Of a DNA stretch of 64,000 nt, positions 32,854-42,617 are shown piece by piece. Origin of the DNA: Polytrichum commune (lineage: Eukaryota > Streptophyta > Polytrichopsida > Polytrichales > Polytrichaceae). The position numbers and the translations under genes are program-made. The first letter of the stretch is position 1. The number at the start of each line of letters is the position of its first letter. The DNA is taken from positions 2,664,001-2,728,000 of the forward strand of contig OX485803.1 of assembly GCA_950295325.1 (NCBI GenBank), given 5' to 3'. The notes beneath the pieces were generated by a model that was not told where the DNA came from, did no database searches, and was given only the letters and a program-made list of their open reading frames with translations.

Positions 32854-34980
32854 TCAAGCTCTGCCTCGGTGATGTCCTCGTACATGGCGGAAAGGGCGTT
32901 GTGAAGACGGGCCGTAATCTGCAACAAATCCAGGTACCATGATCTCCTCCTCAGGTACAATTGCATTCTGCACCTCTCGTTGGTATTGCAATGCTCGGGA
33001 GACCACTCCAAATCGCGTTGCTCCGAATTCGTTGATGAGGCTGTGATGTGGTCCGATGATGAAATATGTGGCACACATTGCCTCGATGCATCTGGTCCAT
33101 CTTGAAGATCGGTAACTCAACTTGGTAAAAAGCAAAACTTCCCGGTTAGCCTTACTCAAAAGGTTCACATTGTATGTGAAGTTGTGCTCCATACACAGTG
33201 CACCTAGAATTGCAGCAAATACAGCTGCCCGGAAGCACACTGGGTCGCGGTGTTGGCGATGAATATGCGAAAACTCCATGTAAGCTTCATGACAAGCTTG
33301 TGGAGTTACAAAAGAACATGGAATAAGTGGCCAGTCATATTCAAGAGTATCCAAAAGTGAATTGGGGGGCCACTTGTATCTTCTTGGGCAATTGCAGAAC
33401 CTTAAGTCGTTGGTGACGCTCAATGGTGGTACTCTGCTCCACCCGTGACAGCTCCGTCGATAGACTTTGTCGTAGGACAGGTGGGGATCAGTGCTCACAT
33501 GTCTAGACTGTCCCACATCCTCCAAAATCCACTCTAATGCTTTCCAGCTGGGAATGGGTTGCTCTATCTCCTCATCAAAAAGAGACTCATAATCTCCTAG
33601 AAACTGGTGGGCCAGAGGAGTCCTATATCTAATAGTTGTACTCAGGGGTCTATGAACATAATTGGGTGGGGGTAGGAAAAAATTGACCTGGTTAGACAAA
33701 TTGACTTGCACTTTCCACCCTGGTTGCTCCAACTGTTCACTCAACCTTTGTAACCTCTCTCTAAGCTGATCATGTTTGAATTGGTAGTGGTTTGGACCTA
33801 AGTCCACCTTCTTGACTATAGCCAGTCTTTCAGAACTAGCATCCATGACTGTCTGAAGGAAATTGTCATTGCCTAAACTTGCTGACACTCTCCTTAGTTC
33901 CATTTTCCAGTTTTGTAGCAAAGTGGGAGGACAAATGGCGATGGCTGTATTTACTGCATTGTTCCAAAATTGAACATCAACCTCTCTAGTTGCTGGTCTC
34001 TCCTCTAGGGATGCAATCTGACACCTCTTTTGATGCAAGGAAATCTCCAAATTAGTGTAGTAGGTGTAAACCCTAGCTCCTAAATCAGCTATAGCCTGGA
34101 AGGCTCTAAATAGATCGCTCACCCTCAAATCTCCTCTCACTAAGATCTCTGTTAGGAGATTCTCACAACCATCTGTTAAGGCCTCCTCCCAAAGTTTGTC
34201 AAACTCGGATACACTCAATACTTGCTTCATCCTCAGACTATGGATCAAAAAGAAAATGTCCCTCTGAAGCTCAAAATTCTTAAATAAGGATTTGAAAGGT
34301 GGGCTCACACTGTCTATAGCCCAGATGCCTGCTTTCAGGCTCTCAGTCCTCTTCCTCAATCCTTCCAGCTCCACCTTTTGCCGTTCATCGCTGGTTTTCA
34401 AGTCTTGTACTTGCTGTAGAGCTTGAATCCTTTGCTGTTCATTGGAGAGACACTGACTTACTTGCCTCTTAAGCTCCTGGTTCTCTCTGGACTTACTGGT
34501 AATAGCCCTCTCTTGCCTTTCCTTGAGTGACTGCCACTCATCTTTCTCTTTGACCATGACTATAGTCTCTTTTTCTATTTTCACTTTCTCACTCATTACT
34601 CGGGTGAACTCAGTGAAAACTGCCTCACACTTACTCTGCCACTCCTTTTTATCCAACTCAACCTTCTCCCTCATCTTTCTTTCCTTGGTTAATTCGCTCT
34701 GGAGATTCAACCTAGCTTGACGAGCTAGGGTCTCTTCTTTTCTGACCAATTCTATCTCTTCATCCCTCCTTTGACACATGGCCTTTACCTCTTCCAGCTC
34801 TCTCCTCAAGGCCAGTAATTCATGGGTAGTCTCTAGGACCTGACTATAGTCCGTAAAAGAAGGGGATACCGGCACAGAACGTGGTAAGACTACAAATTCC
34901 CCACTGGGTCCTACCAATCCTATCGAATCTCCATGAAGCTCAATGCTCTCCTCTCTGATCTCAGGGGGTTCTGGGCTCAA
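32854..34980 (-). CDS. ORF-d: long coiled-coil post-pol ORF in frame with ORF-c (708 aa)
   Basis: The frame opens directly after the UAG of ORF-c (first codons GTT, TTG) and lacks an ATG at its beginning, which suggests that it is not translated from its own AUG. Residues 46-215 form a long charged coiled coil with Lys/Glu/Arg/Gln heptads. Residues 220-708 look globular, with no family I recognise. The C terminus is basic with an RGHHRGRA end. No membrane segment is visible. Stop TGA is at 32856-32854, about 40 bases before the 3' LTR. Length and integrity in a young element argue for function. Confidence 0.7.
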   Translation of the reverse strand: MSPEPPEIREESIELHGDSIGLVGPSGEFVVLPRSVPVSPSFTDYSQVLETTHELLALRRELEEVKAMCQRRDEEIELVRKEETLARQARLNLQSELTKERKMREKVELDKKEWQSKCEAVFTEFTRVMSEKVKIEKETIVMVKEKDEWQSLKERQERAITSKSRENQELKRQVSQCLSNEQQRIQALQQVQDLKTSDERQKVELEGLRKRTESLKAGIWAIDSVSPPFKSLFKNFELQRDIFFLIHSLRMKQVLSVSEFDKLWEEALTDGCENLLTEILVRGDLRVSDLFRAFQAIADLGARVYTYYTNLEISLHQKRCQIASLEERPATREVDVQFWNNAVNTAIAICPPTLLQNWKMELRRVSASLGNDNFLQTVMDASSERLAIVKKVDLGPNHYQFKHDQLRERLQRLSEQLEQPGWKVQVNLSNQVNFFLPPPNYVHRPLSTTIRYRTPLAHQFLGDYESLFDEEIEQPIPSWKALEWILEDVGQSRHVSTDPHLSYDKVYRRSCHGWSRVPPLSVTNDLRFCNCPRRYKWPPNSLLDTLEYDWPLIPCSFVTPQACHEAYMEFSHIHRQHRDPVCFRAAVFAAILGALCMEHNFTYNVNLLSKANREVLLFTKLSYRSSRWTRCIEAMCATYFIIGPHHSLINEFGATRFGVVSRALQYQREVQNAIVPEEEIMVPGFVADYGPSSQRPFRHVRGHHRGRA

Positions 34981-34983
34981 AAC

Positions 34984-35742
34984 CTAAATACTTCTCCTAA
35001 CAGGAGTTGGAGATAAACTAAGCTCTCTAAATCTCCTCAAAAAGGGTGGTACTGACCTAATTTCACTGGTAGGACTCACAACTATAGAATATTGACTCAG
35101 CAGCCCTAGATATCCAGCACAAAGTAAAGGGACTGGCCTCATATTCTGCTTTGTCTCCATTTCTTCTCTAATTCGGCGCTGCAGCTCCTCTGCCCAGTTG
35201 TATCTTGCCCCTCTCATTAAGGCAGTGAAGGCCGCGCACACCATGCAATGCTCCATACGGCTGCCCTCCTCGCCTAACTCAATTCGTTGTCTGATTATGT
35301 ACAACCACTCCCTCCAAGGACTCACTGCCTTCTCGATCTCCCATCCATTAACGTCATCGTCAAAAGCTTGAGCTCCCCCCTCAAAGACTGTCTCCCATTC
35401 TCGAGCATTGATAGGTAACTCAGCGTTGGTTAGTGGCTGACCTTCTTCTGCAGGTAGACTCGTAACACTGGATATGGCCTCAACCGAAAAACTTACACTC
35501 TGGTTCCGCACTCTGACCTCTCGGAAATCACTCTGTAATGCAGACTCAAGAAATTCAAACAAATCCGCCTGCCAAGGCCAAGCAATCTCCAATTTGAACA
35601 TGAAATCCCACAACCCAGCAGCCATCAGTTGTTCTCTTCTTTTCTCCATCTGCTCTAATACTGGAGGGGAAAATTCTCGGAATGTCAAGGGTTCGATTGG
35701 GACCTCGCCTCTCTTGCGTTTCTTCCTGCTCGACTCTGCCAT
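34984..35742 (-). CDS. ORF-c: post-pol ORF, plant-transposon-protein-like, NLS-like start (252 aa)
   Basis: The ATG at 35742 has A at -3 and G at +4. The N terminus holds RKKRKR (residues 6-11), which resembles a nuclear localisation signal. The middle has a V-x-N-x-S-V-S-F-S-x-E-A-I-S-S-V-T-S-L-P pattern resembling the putative plant transposon protein / plant mobile domain type found in Athila/Tat ORFs; this is a resemblance by eye only. There is no signal peptide or membrane segment, so it does not look like an envelope glycoprotein. It ends in UAG at 34986-34984 and the frame continues directly into ORF-d. An exact GACTATAGTC palindrome sits nine bases upstream of the ATG. Confidence 0.75.
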   Translation of the reverse strand: MAESSRKKRKRGEVPIEPLTFREFSPPVLEQMEKRREQLMAAGLWDFMFKLEIAWPWQADLFEFLESALQSDFREVRVRNQSVSFSVEAISSVTSLPAEEGQPLTNAELPINAREWETVFEGGAQAFDDDVNGWEIEKAVSPWREWLYIIRQRIELGEEGSRMEHCMVCAAFTALMRGARYNWAEELQRRIREEMETKQNMRPVPLLCAGYLGLLSQYSIVVSPTSEIRSVPPFLRRFRELSLSPTPVRRSI

Positions 35743-36602
35743 TTTTGAAAGACTATAGTCCGATTCTTACAACCCCAGCTACCCAATTCACTCACTCCCC
35801 TAACTCTCTCGAGCTCACGACGCCCTCAAAATTGCAGATCTCAGACATACACAAGCTAACACGTAACTCTCAACTGATCCTGCAATGACAATAACATCTT
35901 AACATGCGACCACTCTCTCCGGATGTCGATAATGGCCGAATTCTTGCCTTGATCAGATTATAGCCTGCTCGTCCATCTTGACAATTCTGGTGAGATTGCG
36001 CCGCCATGGATGTGGTTGGTGGTTCATGATTAAGAAAAGTGGTTAAGCACTAATCACCATGACTATAGCCCTTTTAATGATCAAGATTTGTCCTTTAATT
36101 CATGAAAGCTTCAAGTTTTAATGATGGGGTATCCTCCATCACATCACATCATTCAACATCTAATTATAACTTATTTCCTTGGGCTTATCAGTCCTATCAA
36201 ACTTAAGTGTCTCCATCCAGATTATAGTCCGTTTAATTTTTCTTTTAATTAATCAATTCCGGTTACATGGTTTTAAGGTTGTCAGCCTAGATAATTTAAG
36301 ATTGAAATTGTTCTTTAAGCGCTCCCTTACTGAAAATTTTATAAAATTCCAGAAGTTCCTCATAATTTATCAATTTATTATAAATTCTTCACATTCAAAA
36401 AGTCAAAATCTCATGAAAATTCTTCCTCTCACGTCTTTAATTCGTATTACTTATTACACAGAAGATCTAAGGATCTAATCATGAGTAAGAATTGGTTTTT
36501 TAACAAGGTAATTCATTTTTAACAAGGTAATTAACTGCTTCCTAATTAGTTATCTCACCTACTAACTACCCCCCCCCCTCATATTTATTATACTAACTGC
36601 CC
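35743..36602 (-). other. Non-coding spacer between pol and ORF-c with palindromic sites
   Basis: The 860-base AT-rich spacer has no convincing ORF. It contains one exact palindrome GACTATAGTC (35751-35760) and three one- or two-base variants (35956-35965, 36061-36070, 36220-36229). A splice acceptor or internal promoter for the ORF-c/ORF-d message could lie here; neither can be shown by eye. Confidence 0.55.
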
Positions 36603-39600
36603 TCAGTTAGTACAATAAATTTTAAGACGGTTTCCATTAATACGGGTAGCTAGGGGTCGACCTTGAAAATCCTCTAAATCACAAGATCCATTTTCATAAC
36701 TCTTCACCACTTTATAAGGACCTTGCCAACGAATTTTAAAATTTCCGGGAAACTTTTGAAACCGGCTATCATATAATAAGACTAGGTCACCATCCTTAAT
36801 GACTTTAGGTTTCATTTTACTATCGTAATAGGTTTTACGCCATTTTTGGATTGCGGCCGTATTAAGATAAGCCTGGCCCCGAATTTCATCCAACTTCTCT
36901 AGCATAGCGATACGCTCTTGTAGTGAATCTGAATCATCTAATCGTTCTTCGAAGGCTATGCGTAAAGAGGGTAATTCTAACTCAATGGGTAGGATTGCCT
37001 CTTGACCATACACCAATTGGAAAGGGGTAAATTTTGTGGTGACTTTATAAGCCGTACGATATGCCCATAAAGCATCTAACAACTTCACATCCCAGTCGAC
37101 CATAGAGCCTTGGACTGTTTCAGTAATGATTTTACACAAAATTCCATTCGTTTTTTCAGTTTGCCCATTTGCTCTTGGGTGGTATGGGGTAGTAAGTCGG
37201 TGTTTAATTTTGTATTTCTCTGTTAGCAACTCAATGACCTCATTCACGAAATGGGTACCCCTATCACTAATTAACTCTCGGGGACAACCAAATCGTGCAA
37301 AGATGTTAGCTTTAAGGAATTTGGCTACCGTTTCCCTATCATCACGTTTAGTGGCCTCAGCTTCTGCCCATTTCGTGGCATAGTCTGTGGCAACTAAAAT
37401 GTAGCGATGACGTCCACTCTTACTAGGGGGGTTAATTGGACCAACAAAACCAATCCCCCATTTCTCAAAGGGTGCTAATGCTAAAATCGGGTGTAATGGC
37501 ATTGCCGATGTGTCTGTGGGTTTTCCTACTCTCTGACACACGTCACACTGTCTAGCATAGGTGACACCATCATTAAACAAGGTGGGCCACCAATATCCTG
37601 ATTGTAAAACTTTGTGAGCAGTAACATTACCCGCAAAATGACCTCCTGCTGGATCACTATGACATCCTTGTAAGATCAAGGGTATTTCTGAACTCATAAT
37701 GCATCGTCTCAATACTCCATCCTTGCCTTTTTTGTATAAGGTATCGGCAATGATAGAATATGGAGCCGTTTTAAAAATTACACGTTGTTGTTGTTTCTTA
37801 GAGAGTCCCTCAGGAAAGGTATTGGTTTGTAAATAATTAATTATCTCAGCGTACTCAGGAGACACCTTTTCTATGAAAAACAAATCGGCATATGGAAATG
37901 AGTCATCAATGGGTTCGGTTCCTAGTGCATCACTTAACCTTGATAAGTGGTCTGCGTTAGCATGACTCTTACCAGGTCGAACTTGGATAGTAAAATTGAA
38001 CTCTTGCAACAACAAAACCCATCTAGCTATCCTTCCACTCAATTGGGGTTTGTTTATCATATACTTGAGGGCATCATGATCTACGTGAAATACGAACTTA
38101 TATCCTAAGAGATAATGCCTGAACTTTTGTACTGAGAATATCATCCCTAAGGCTTCTCTCTCTGTGACTGTATAATTGCGCTCTGCTTGCACTAATTGAC
38201 GACTAGCAAAGTATATAGGGTGGTCATGACCCTTCTCATCCTTTTGACTCAATACAGCTCCCACTGCTACATTTGACGCATCCACATACACTTCAAAGTC
38301 TTTTTCCCAATTTGGGGCCACTAATATTGGTGCAGCTATTAATTTCTTTTTAAGTGTATTAAAAGCTTCCGTACATGCCTGGGTCCAAACGGGTGGGGTA
38401 TCGGTTCTCTTTAGCAATTCAGTCAAAGGCATTGCGATGATCGAATAACGAAAGATGAAACGACGATAATAACCTGTGTGTCCTAAGAATCCTTTGACCT
38501 CTGAGACAGTGGTGGGTAAAGGCAATGAAGCAATAATTGCAATTTTCTCTGGGTCAGTAGCAACTCCTTGTTTTGATATGATATGACCCACCAAACTGCC
38601 AAAGGGTACTAGGAACACTGACTTTACTGTATTGATAGAGATTCCCACTTTCATACACTCATCAAAGCACTCTTGAAGGTGTTGTGCATGTTTCTCTCTT
38701 ATGCTATAAACCGCAAAATCATCCAAGAAAACTTCCATGGTACGATGGAGATACTTTTGAAATGTGTTAACTCCTAATCTGAAAAAGGTCCCAGGGGAAT
38801 TACACATTCCAAAAGGCATACGGGCATGTGCGAAGACACCCCATGGTGTGGTGAAGGCAGTTAAGGGACGGTGGGGTGGGTATATGGAGATTTGGTTGTA
38901 ACCTGAAAACCCATCCATAAAAGAATAACAATCATATCCTGCCACTCCGTCTAACATACTGTCTGTGAATGGTAAAGGAAAATAATCATTTTTGGTGACA
39001 CTGTTTAACTTTCTGTAATCCACACATATTCGTAGCTTACCGTTTTTCTTGGGTACTAGGACTATGGGTGACACCCACTCACTATAGGGAATAGGATAGA
39101 TTATGCCGACTTCCAATAACTTATCCACCTCCTCCTTAACCAATAGAGAATATTTTGGGTTCATTCTGTATTGTCTCTGCCTGACAGGAGTTGTTCCCTC
39201 TTCCAATACAATTTTATGTTCACAAATCTCTGGGGGTACTCCTCTCAAATCCTTATATGTCCATGCGAAGACTTTAATGTTCTTTTTAAAGAAATCTCTC
39301 CAAAATTCCCACTCTTCATCCGTGATTTTCTCATAGACTTTGATCACACGAGGCGTGTCATCATCACTCAAGTTCATATCCTTACACACATTTTTAACCA
39401 CGTAATTTTTAACAGGTTGGTCAGACTCAAACATGGTAGACTCCCATTTCTTTGCTAACTCATCTTTGACCAATATTTTAGACGGTGTCTCTTCTTGCAC
39501 ACTATACACTAGTTTTAACCGGTCAAAATTACGTGACTTAGTATTGCTAATCTTGTTCACTGGTAGGCTATTCTGCCATGCTAGAATAGCATCATCAGAA

Positions 39601-42566
39601 TCACCATCACCAAGCGCACAAAAATATTCTCCCATTCCTACGGGAGCATATTGAAACGGTTTATCGTTTACACGGTGTATGGATTCACTCACAGTAGTCT
39701 CTTTTTCCGTTTCATAACCATCATCACTGGTGAACTCTGTTTCTTCATCTTGTGTTTCACCGTGGTATTGGGTAGGAAACAAAGGTAGAACTATTTTTCT
39801 TAACCCACTTCCAATGGTCAGTGTACCCTTTCCCCAATCTTCTTTGGCTTGTGCATCTAACAACCATGTGCGCCCAAGAAGACCTGGATAAGACTGTACA
39901 CCATCCATTGTTTTAAAAACGACATAATCAATTTTATACTCAATATTAGCTACTAGGGTTGGGATTTGTTCCAAAACTCCTAAGGGTTTCACTCGACTAC
40001 TATCTGCCATTTTTAAAATGATCGTGGTAGAGACTACATTGGATATCCCTAACTCATTCATAGTTTCAACATTCATCAAATTGACACTTGATCCCGTGTC
40101 AATTTGGAATCCTGGTATAAGAGCACCTCCTATGATGACATCAACGGTTGGGGCTCCTGGATCTCTACTCAAGGTAATATCATGCACTGTGGTTGGTCTA
40201 GACCGTCTACGTATCATGGATGAACTCAAGGAACTACGACATTGGGGTGCAACAGCCAACAATTGTTTCATTGTGATAGTCGGTTGTATTTTATCTAAAT
40301 CCTCCATGATATCATAGGGTTTTAGGTCTTTAGACAACATCATCGTTCGAGATGATCGAGATGAAGTTGCTTGAACCTTAGGTCTCTCTCTTCTTGCTAT
40401 AGATTTCAGACGGGGTCGAGGGATATTAGTGGATAAAATTGGTGTGTAGTTGACAACTGGAGGGTTGACGACAACAGGTGGTGATGGAATATGAACATTC
40501 TCAGGAAGTGTTGTTGGTACAACGTTAGCTTCCACAGGTGCCTTATCTTTTGGGGTTCTAATTAAAGGTGATCGAGAATATTCAGAGAGACTGGTCTCTG
40601 CATCACTATGTTGTTCATTAAATCTCTCTGTACTAGACCCATTTTGTTGTATTAAGGGTTGTTTCCGGGATCTAGTGGCCACTACACTTACTTCCTCATC
40701 TAGTTTCTTAGAGTGTTGAACTCTATGGACATTACGATCTTGTCTCTCATCCCCTTGTATAGTCACATGTTTACCCTTTTTCCAATCTCTATCAGTTGGT
40801 GGACCTTCCTTACGGGGTTGGTCACACTCAGCTGTAGGGTGTCCTGCCTCTTTACAATTTCCACACAAGGGTATATACTGTTGAACTTTTCTAGGATTGG
40901 GACAATCTCCTGCATAATGACCGATTTCTCCACATCTGAAACACACTACATACTGGTTGGGCATTGGTGTCTTATAATTTTGGGTTCGGGGGTTATATGG
41001 AGGACCCCTCCAATTTGGTGGTTGATTGGTTTCACCCCAAGTTGGATGATTCCCAAAACTAAGAGGCACTGGCCGACGGTTGAAATTTCTTTTGGGATTG
41101 TATCCTGTATTGGGCATATCTCCCATTCTCTCTTGTTGCCAAGGTCGTGACTGGTTAGCATCTATTTGGTTGACTGCACGATTTCTAGGTAAATTCCAAC
41201 ACTCATTGACTGAATGATTCCCTCCGCAAAAAGTACACTTAACTCTCAAACCTTTGGGAGTAGGACACTCATTGGACAGATGACCATGACCCTTACAGTT
41301 ATTACACCATACATTAGTTCTCTCTTCAGTTGGTGGTGGTCGTTTATTAGCCCCCCTTGTGATTTTCACCTCTAGATCTGCTAATTTCTTTGTGATATCC
41401 ATAAGGGCTAACTCTTGTGAGTTGTTGTGAACCACGGGTGTAGGCTTTATCATTAGCCTTGGGGGTGTAAACAAATCTGCACTAGGATGTTTGAATTGTG
41501 TCGCATCTATCATGGGCTTAGCACCTGGATATGTCAAGGATTGACCGGGTAGGACAGGGTGATAAAACTGACCATCCATAGGCTGTTCATAAAAATCGTT
41601 ATTATAGTTATCAAAGGTATAACGATCCTCTACGCGGGACTCTTCCCAAGCTTTTGCCAAAGTAAAAGCCGCCTCAGCGGTCACTGGTGCTCGTTCTCTC
41701 ACATACAATTTTAACTCAAAAGGGTATAGACCTCCTATGAATATATTCCGGAGGAAATTATCCGGGATCTGGTGATTGGGCATTCTCAGTAGTATGTCGC
41801 TCATCCTCCCCCAATAACTGTCAATGGTTTCGTTTATACTCATTCGAATGGTTCTCAATTTTTCCATTAAACTGTTGACAAACCCTAAGGGTCTAAAATA
41901 TTGAAGGAATGCATTCTTAAGAGCATTCCAGTCAGCAAATTGGCCTTGACGGGAATACCATAAGAAAGCATTTTCTTGCAAGGTTGCTGCAAATACCTCC
42001 ATCGTTTTATCCGGTGGTACGCTATTTGCAGCACATGCAATCTCGAATTTCCTCACATGGACATCAGGATCTGTTCCTGGTCTACCCTGAAAATAAGGCA
42101 AATTCATTACACTATTGATCCTAGGAGGATTAGCCGCCATATTAGGAAGCGGTACTACAGGTTGTACTACAGGTCGTAAGGGAGGAGGTATTAATTGTGC
42201 TATGGGTACTAATGGTGTATAAGGGGTAAACAATGGGTTGCCTTGTATATTAGCGTAAACCGTTGAGTCAAGAATGGGAGATGGTGTACGTTCATAGGCG
42301 GTAGTCCACAATGGTGGAGTGGGTGAACTGGTATGAGGTGTCGTGTCAGAAAATAAAACTTTTGGGGATAAGAATTCTCTCTCAACACTTGTTGAAGGCT
42401 TATCTACAGGTGTTTGAAAATTCCCTCCTGAACCACTACCTGAAAACCTCCTTGCTACGTCTAAAAATGGTTGAACCCAACTTCTTCTCTTTTCCTGTAA
42501 TTGCTTCCTATACGCTCTGGCTGCTGCTCTATCTTCTCTAGCTTTAGCGTTAGCTGCATTCCTCAC
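36603..42566 (-). CDS. gag-pol: gag-pol polyprotein (1987 codons from the GTG at 42566)
   Basis: The frame is open from 42617, right after the UAG of ORF-b. It has no ATG until residue 143 (42140), so the true start is unclear. Residues 143-310 are the retrotransposon gag core. Four CCHC knuckles begin at 421, 444, 542 and 568. Protease carries DTGSS at 823. Reverse transcriptase carries the FMDGFSGYNQI box near 1216 and FLDD at 1280. RNase H carries YVDAS at 1427. Integrase has the HHCC zinc motif at H1636, H1643, C1674, C1677 and the DDE triad D1728, D1768, E1804. A GPF/Y-like module near 1930-1970 follows and there is no chromodomain. Stop TGA is at 36605-36603. No frameshift or nonsense codon interrupts the gag-to-integrase frame. 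Confidence 0.95.
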   Translation of the reverse strand: MRNAANAKAREDRAAARAYRKQLQEKRRSWVQPFLDVARRFSGSGSGGNFQTPVDKPSTSVEREFLSPKVLFSDTTPHTSSPTPPLWTTAYERTPSPILDSTVYANIQGNPLFTPYTPLVPIAQLIPPPLRPVVQPVVPLPNMAANPPRINSVMNLPYFQGRPGTDPDVHVRKFEIACAANSVPPDKTMEVFAATLQENAFLWYSRQGQFADWNALKNAFLQYFRPLGFVNSLMEKLRTIRMSINETIDSYWGRMSDILLRMPNHQIPDNFLRNIFIGGLYPFELKLYVRERAPVTAEAAFTLAKAWEESRVEDRYTFDNYNNDFYEQPMDGQFYHPVLPGQSLTYPGAKPMIDATQFKHPSADLFTPPRLMIKPTPVVHNNSQELALMDITKKLADLEVKITRGANKRPPPTEERTNVWCNNCKGHGHLSNECPTPKGLRVKCTFCGGNHSVNECWNLPRNRAVNQIDANQSRPWQQERMGDMPNTGYNPKRNFNRRPVPLSFGNHPTWGETNQPPNWRGPPYNPRTQNYKTPMPNQYVVCFRCGEIGHYAGDCPNPRKVQQYIPLCGNCKEAGHPTAECDQPRKEGPPTDRDWKKGKHVTIQGDERQDRNVHRVQHSKKLDEEVSVVATRSRKQPLIQQNGSSTERFNEQHSDAETSLSEYSRSPLIRTPKDKAPVEANVVPTTLPENVHIPSPPVVVNPPVVNYTPILSTNIPRPRLKSIARRERPKVQATSSRSSRTMMLSKDLKPYDIMEDLDKIQPTITMKQLLAVAPQCRSSLSSSMIRRRSRPTTVHDITLSRDPGAPTVDVIIGGALIPGFQIDTGSSVNLMNVETMNELGISNVVSTTIILKMADSSRVKPLGVLEQIPTLVANIEYKIDYVVFKTMDGVQSYPGLLGRTWLLDAQAKEDWGKGTLTIGSGLRKIVLPLFPTQYHGETQDEETEFTSDDGYETEKETTVSESIHRVNDKPFQYAPVGMGEYFCALGDGDSDDAILAWQNSLPVNKISNTKSRNFDRLKLVYSVQEETPSKILVKDELAKKWESTMFESDQPVKNYVVKNVCKDMNLSDDDTPRVIKVYEKITDEEWEFWRDFFKKNIKVFAWTYKDLRGVPPEICEHKIVLEEGTTPVRQRQYRMNPKYSLLVKEEVDKLLEVGIIYPIPYSEWVSPIVLVPKKNGKLRICVDYRKLNSVTKNDYFPLPFTDSMLDGVAGYDCYSFMDGFSGYNQISIYPPHRPLTAFTTPWGVFAHARMPFGMCNSPGTFFRLGVNTFQKYLHRTMEVFLDDFAVYSIREKHAQHLQECFDECMKVGISINTVKSVFLVPFGSLVGHIISKQGVATDPEKIAIIASLPLPTTVSEVKGFLGHTGYYRRFIFRYSIIAMPLTELLKRTDTPPVWTQACTEAFNTLKKKLIAAPILVAPNWEKDFEVYVDASNVAVGAVLSQKDEKGHDHPIYFASRQLVQAERNYTVTEREALGMIFSVQKFRHYLLGYKFVFHVDHDALKYMINKPQLSGRIARWVLLLQEFNFTIQVRPGKSHANADHLSRLSDALGTEPIDDSFPYADLFFIEKVSPEYAEIINYLQTNTFPEGLSKKQQQRVIFKTAPYSIIADTLYKKGKDGVLRRCIMSSEIPLILQGCHSDPAGGHFAGNVTAHKVLQSGYWWPTLFNDGVTYARQCDVCQRVGKPTDTSAMPLHPILALAPFEKWGIGFVGPINPPSKSGRHRYILVATDYATKWAEAEATKRDDRETVAKFLKANIFARFGCPRELISDRGTHFVNEVIELLTEKYKIKHRLTTPYHPRANGQTEKTNGILCKIITETVQGSMVDWDVKLLDALWAYRTAYKVTTKFTPFQLVYGQEAILPIELELPSLRIAFEERLDDSDSLQERIAMLEKLDEIRGQAYLNTAAIQKWRKTYYDSKMKPKVIKDGDLVLLYDSRFQKFPGNFKIRWQGPYKVVKSYENGSCDLEDFQGRPLATRINGNRLKIYCTN

Positions 42567-42617
42567 GGATGCAGTTTGAGAATGAGATTTTTCATGAGCG
42601 GGTTCCAGTTTGACTGT

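Noticed and set aside
32854-34980. ORF-d as a retroviral-type envelope gene
   Set aside because: No signal peptide, membrane span or Cys-rich ectodomain pattern is visible; it has a long coiled coil and a basic C terminus.
36603-36900. Chromodomain at the integrase C terminus
   Set aside because: After the GPF/Y-like module the frame ends within about 40 residues with no chromodomain pattern, so this is not a chromovirus.
40713-41150. 145-codon plus-strand frame inside gag
   Set aside because: Antisense shadow of gag-pol.
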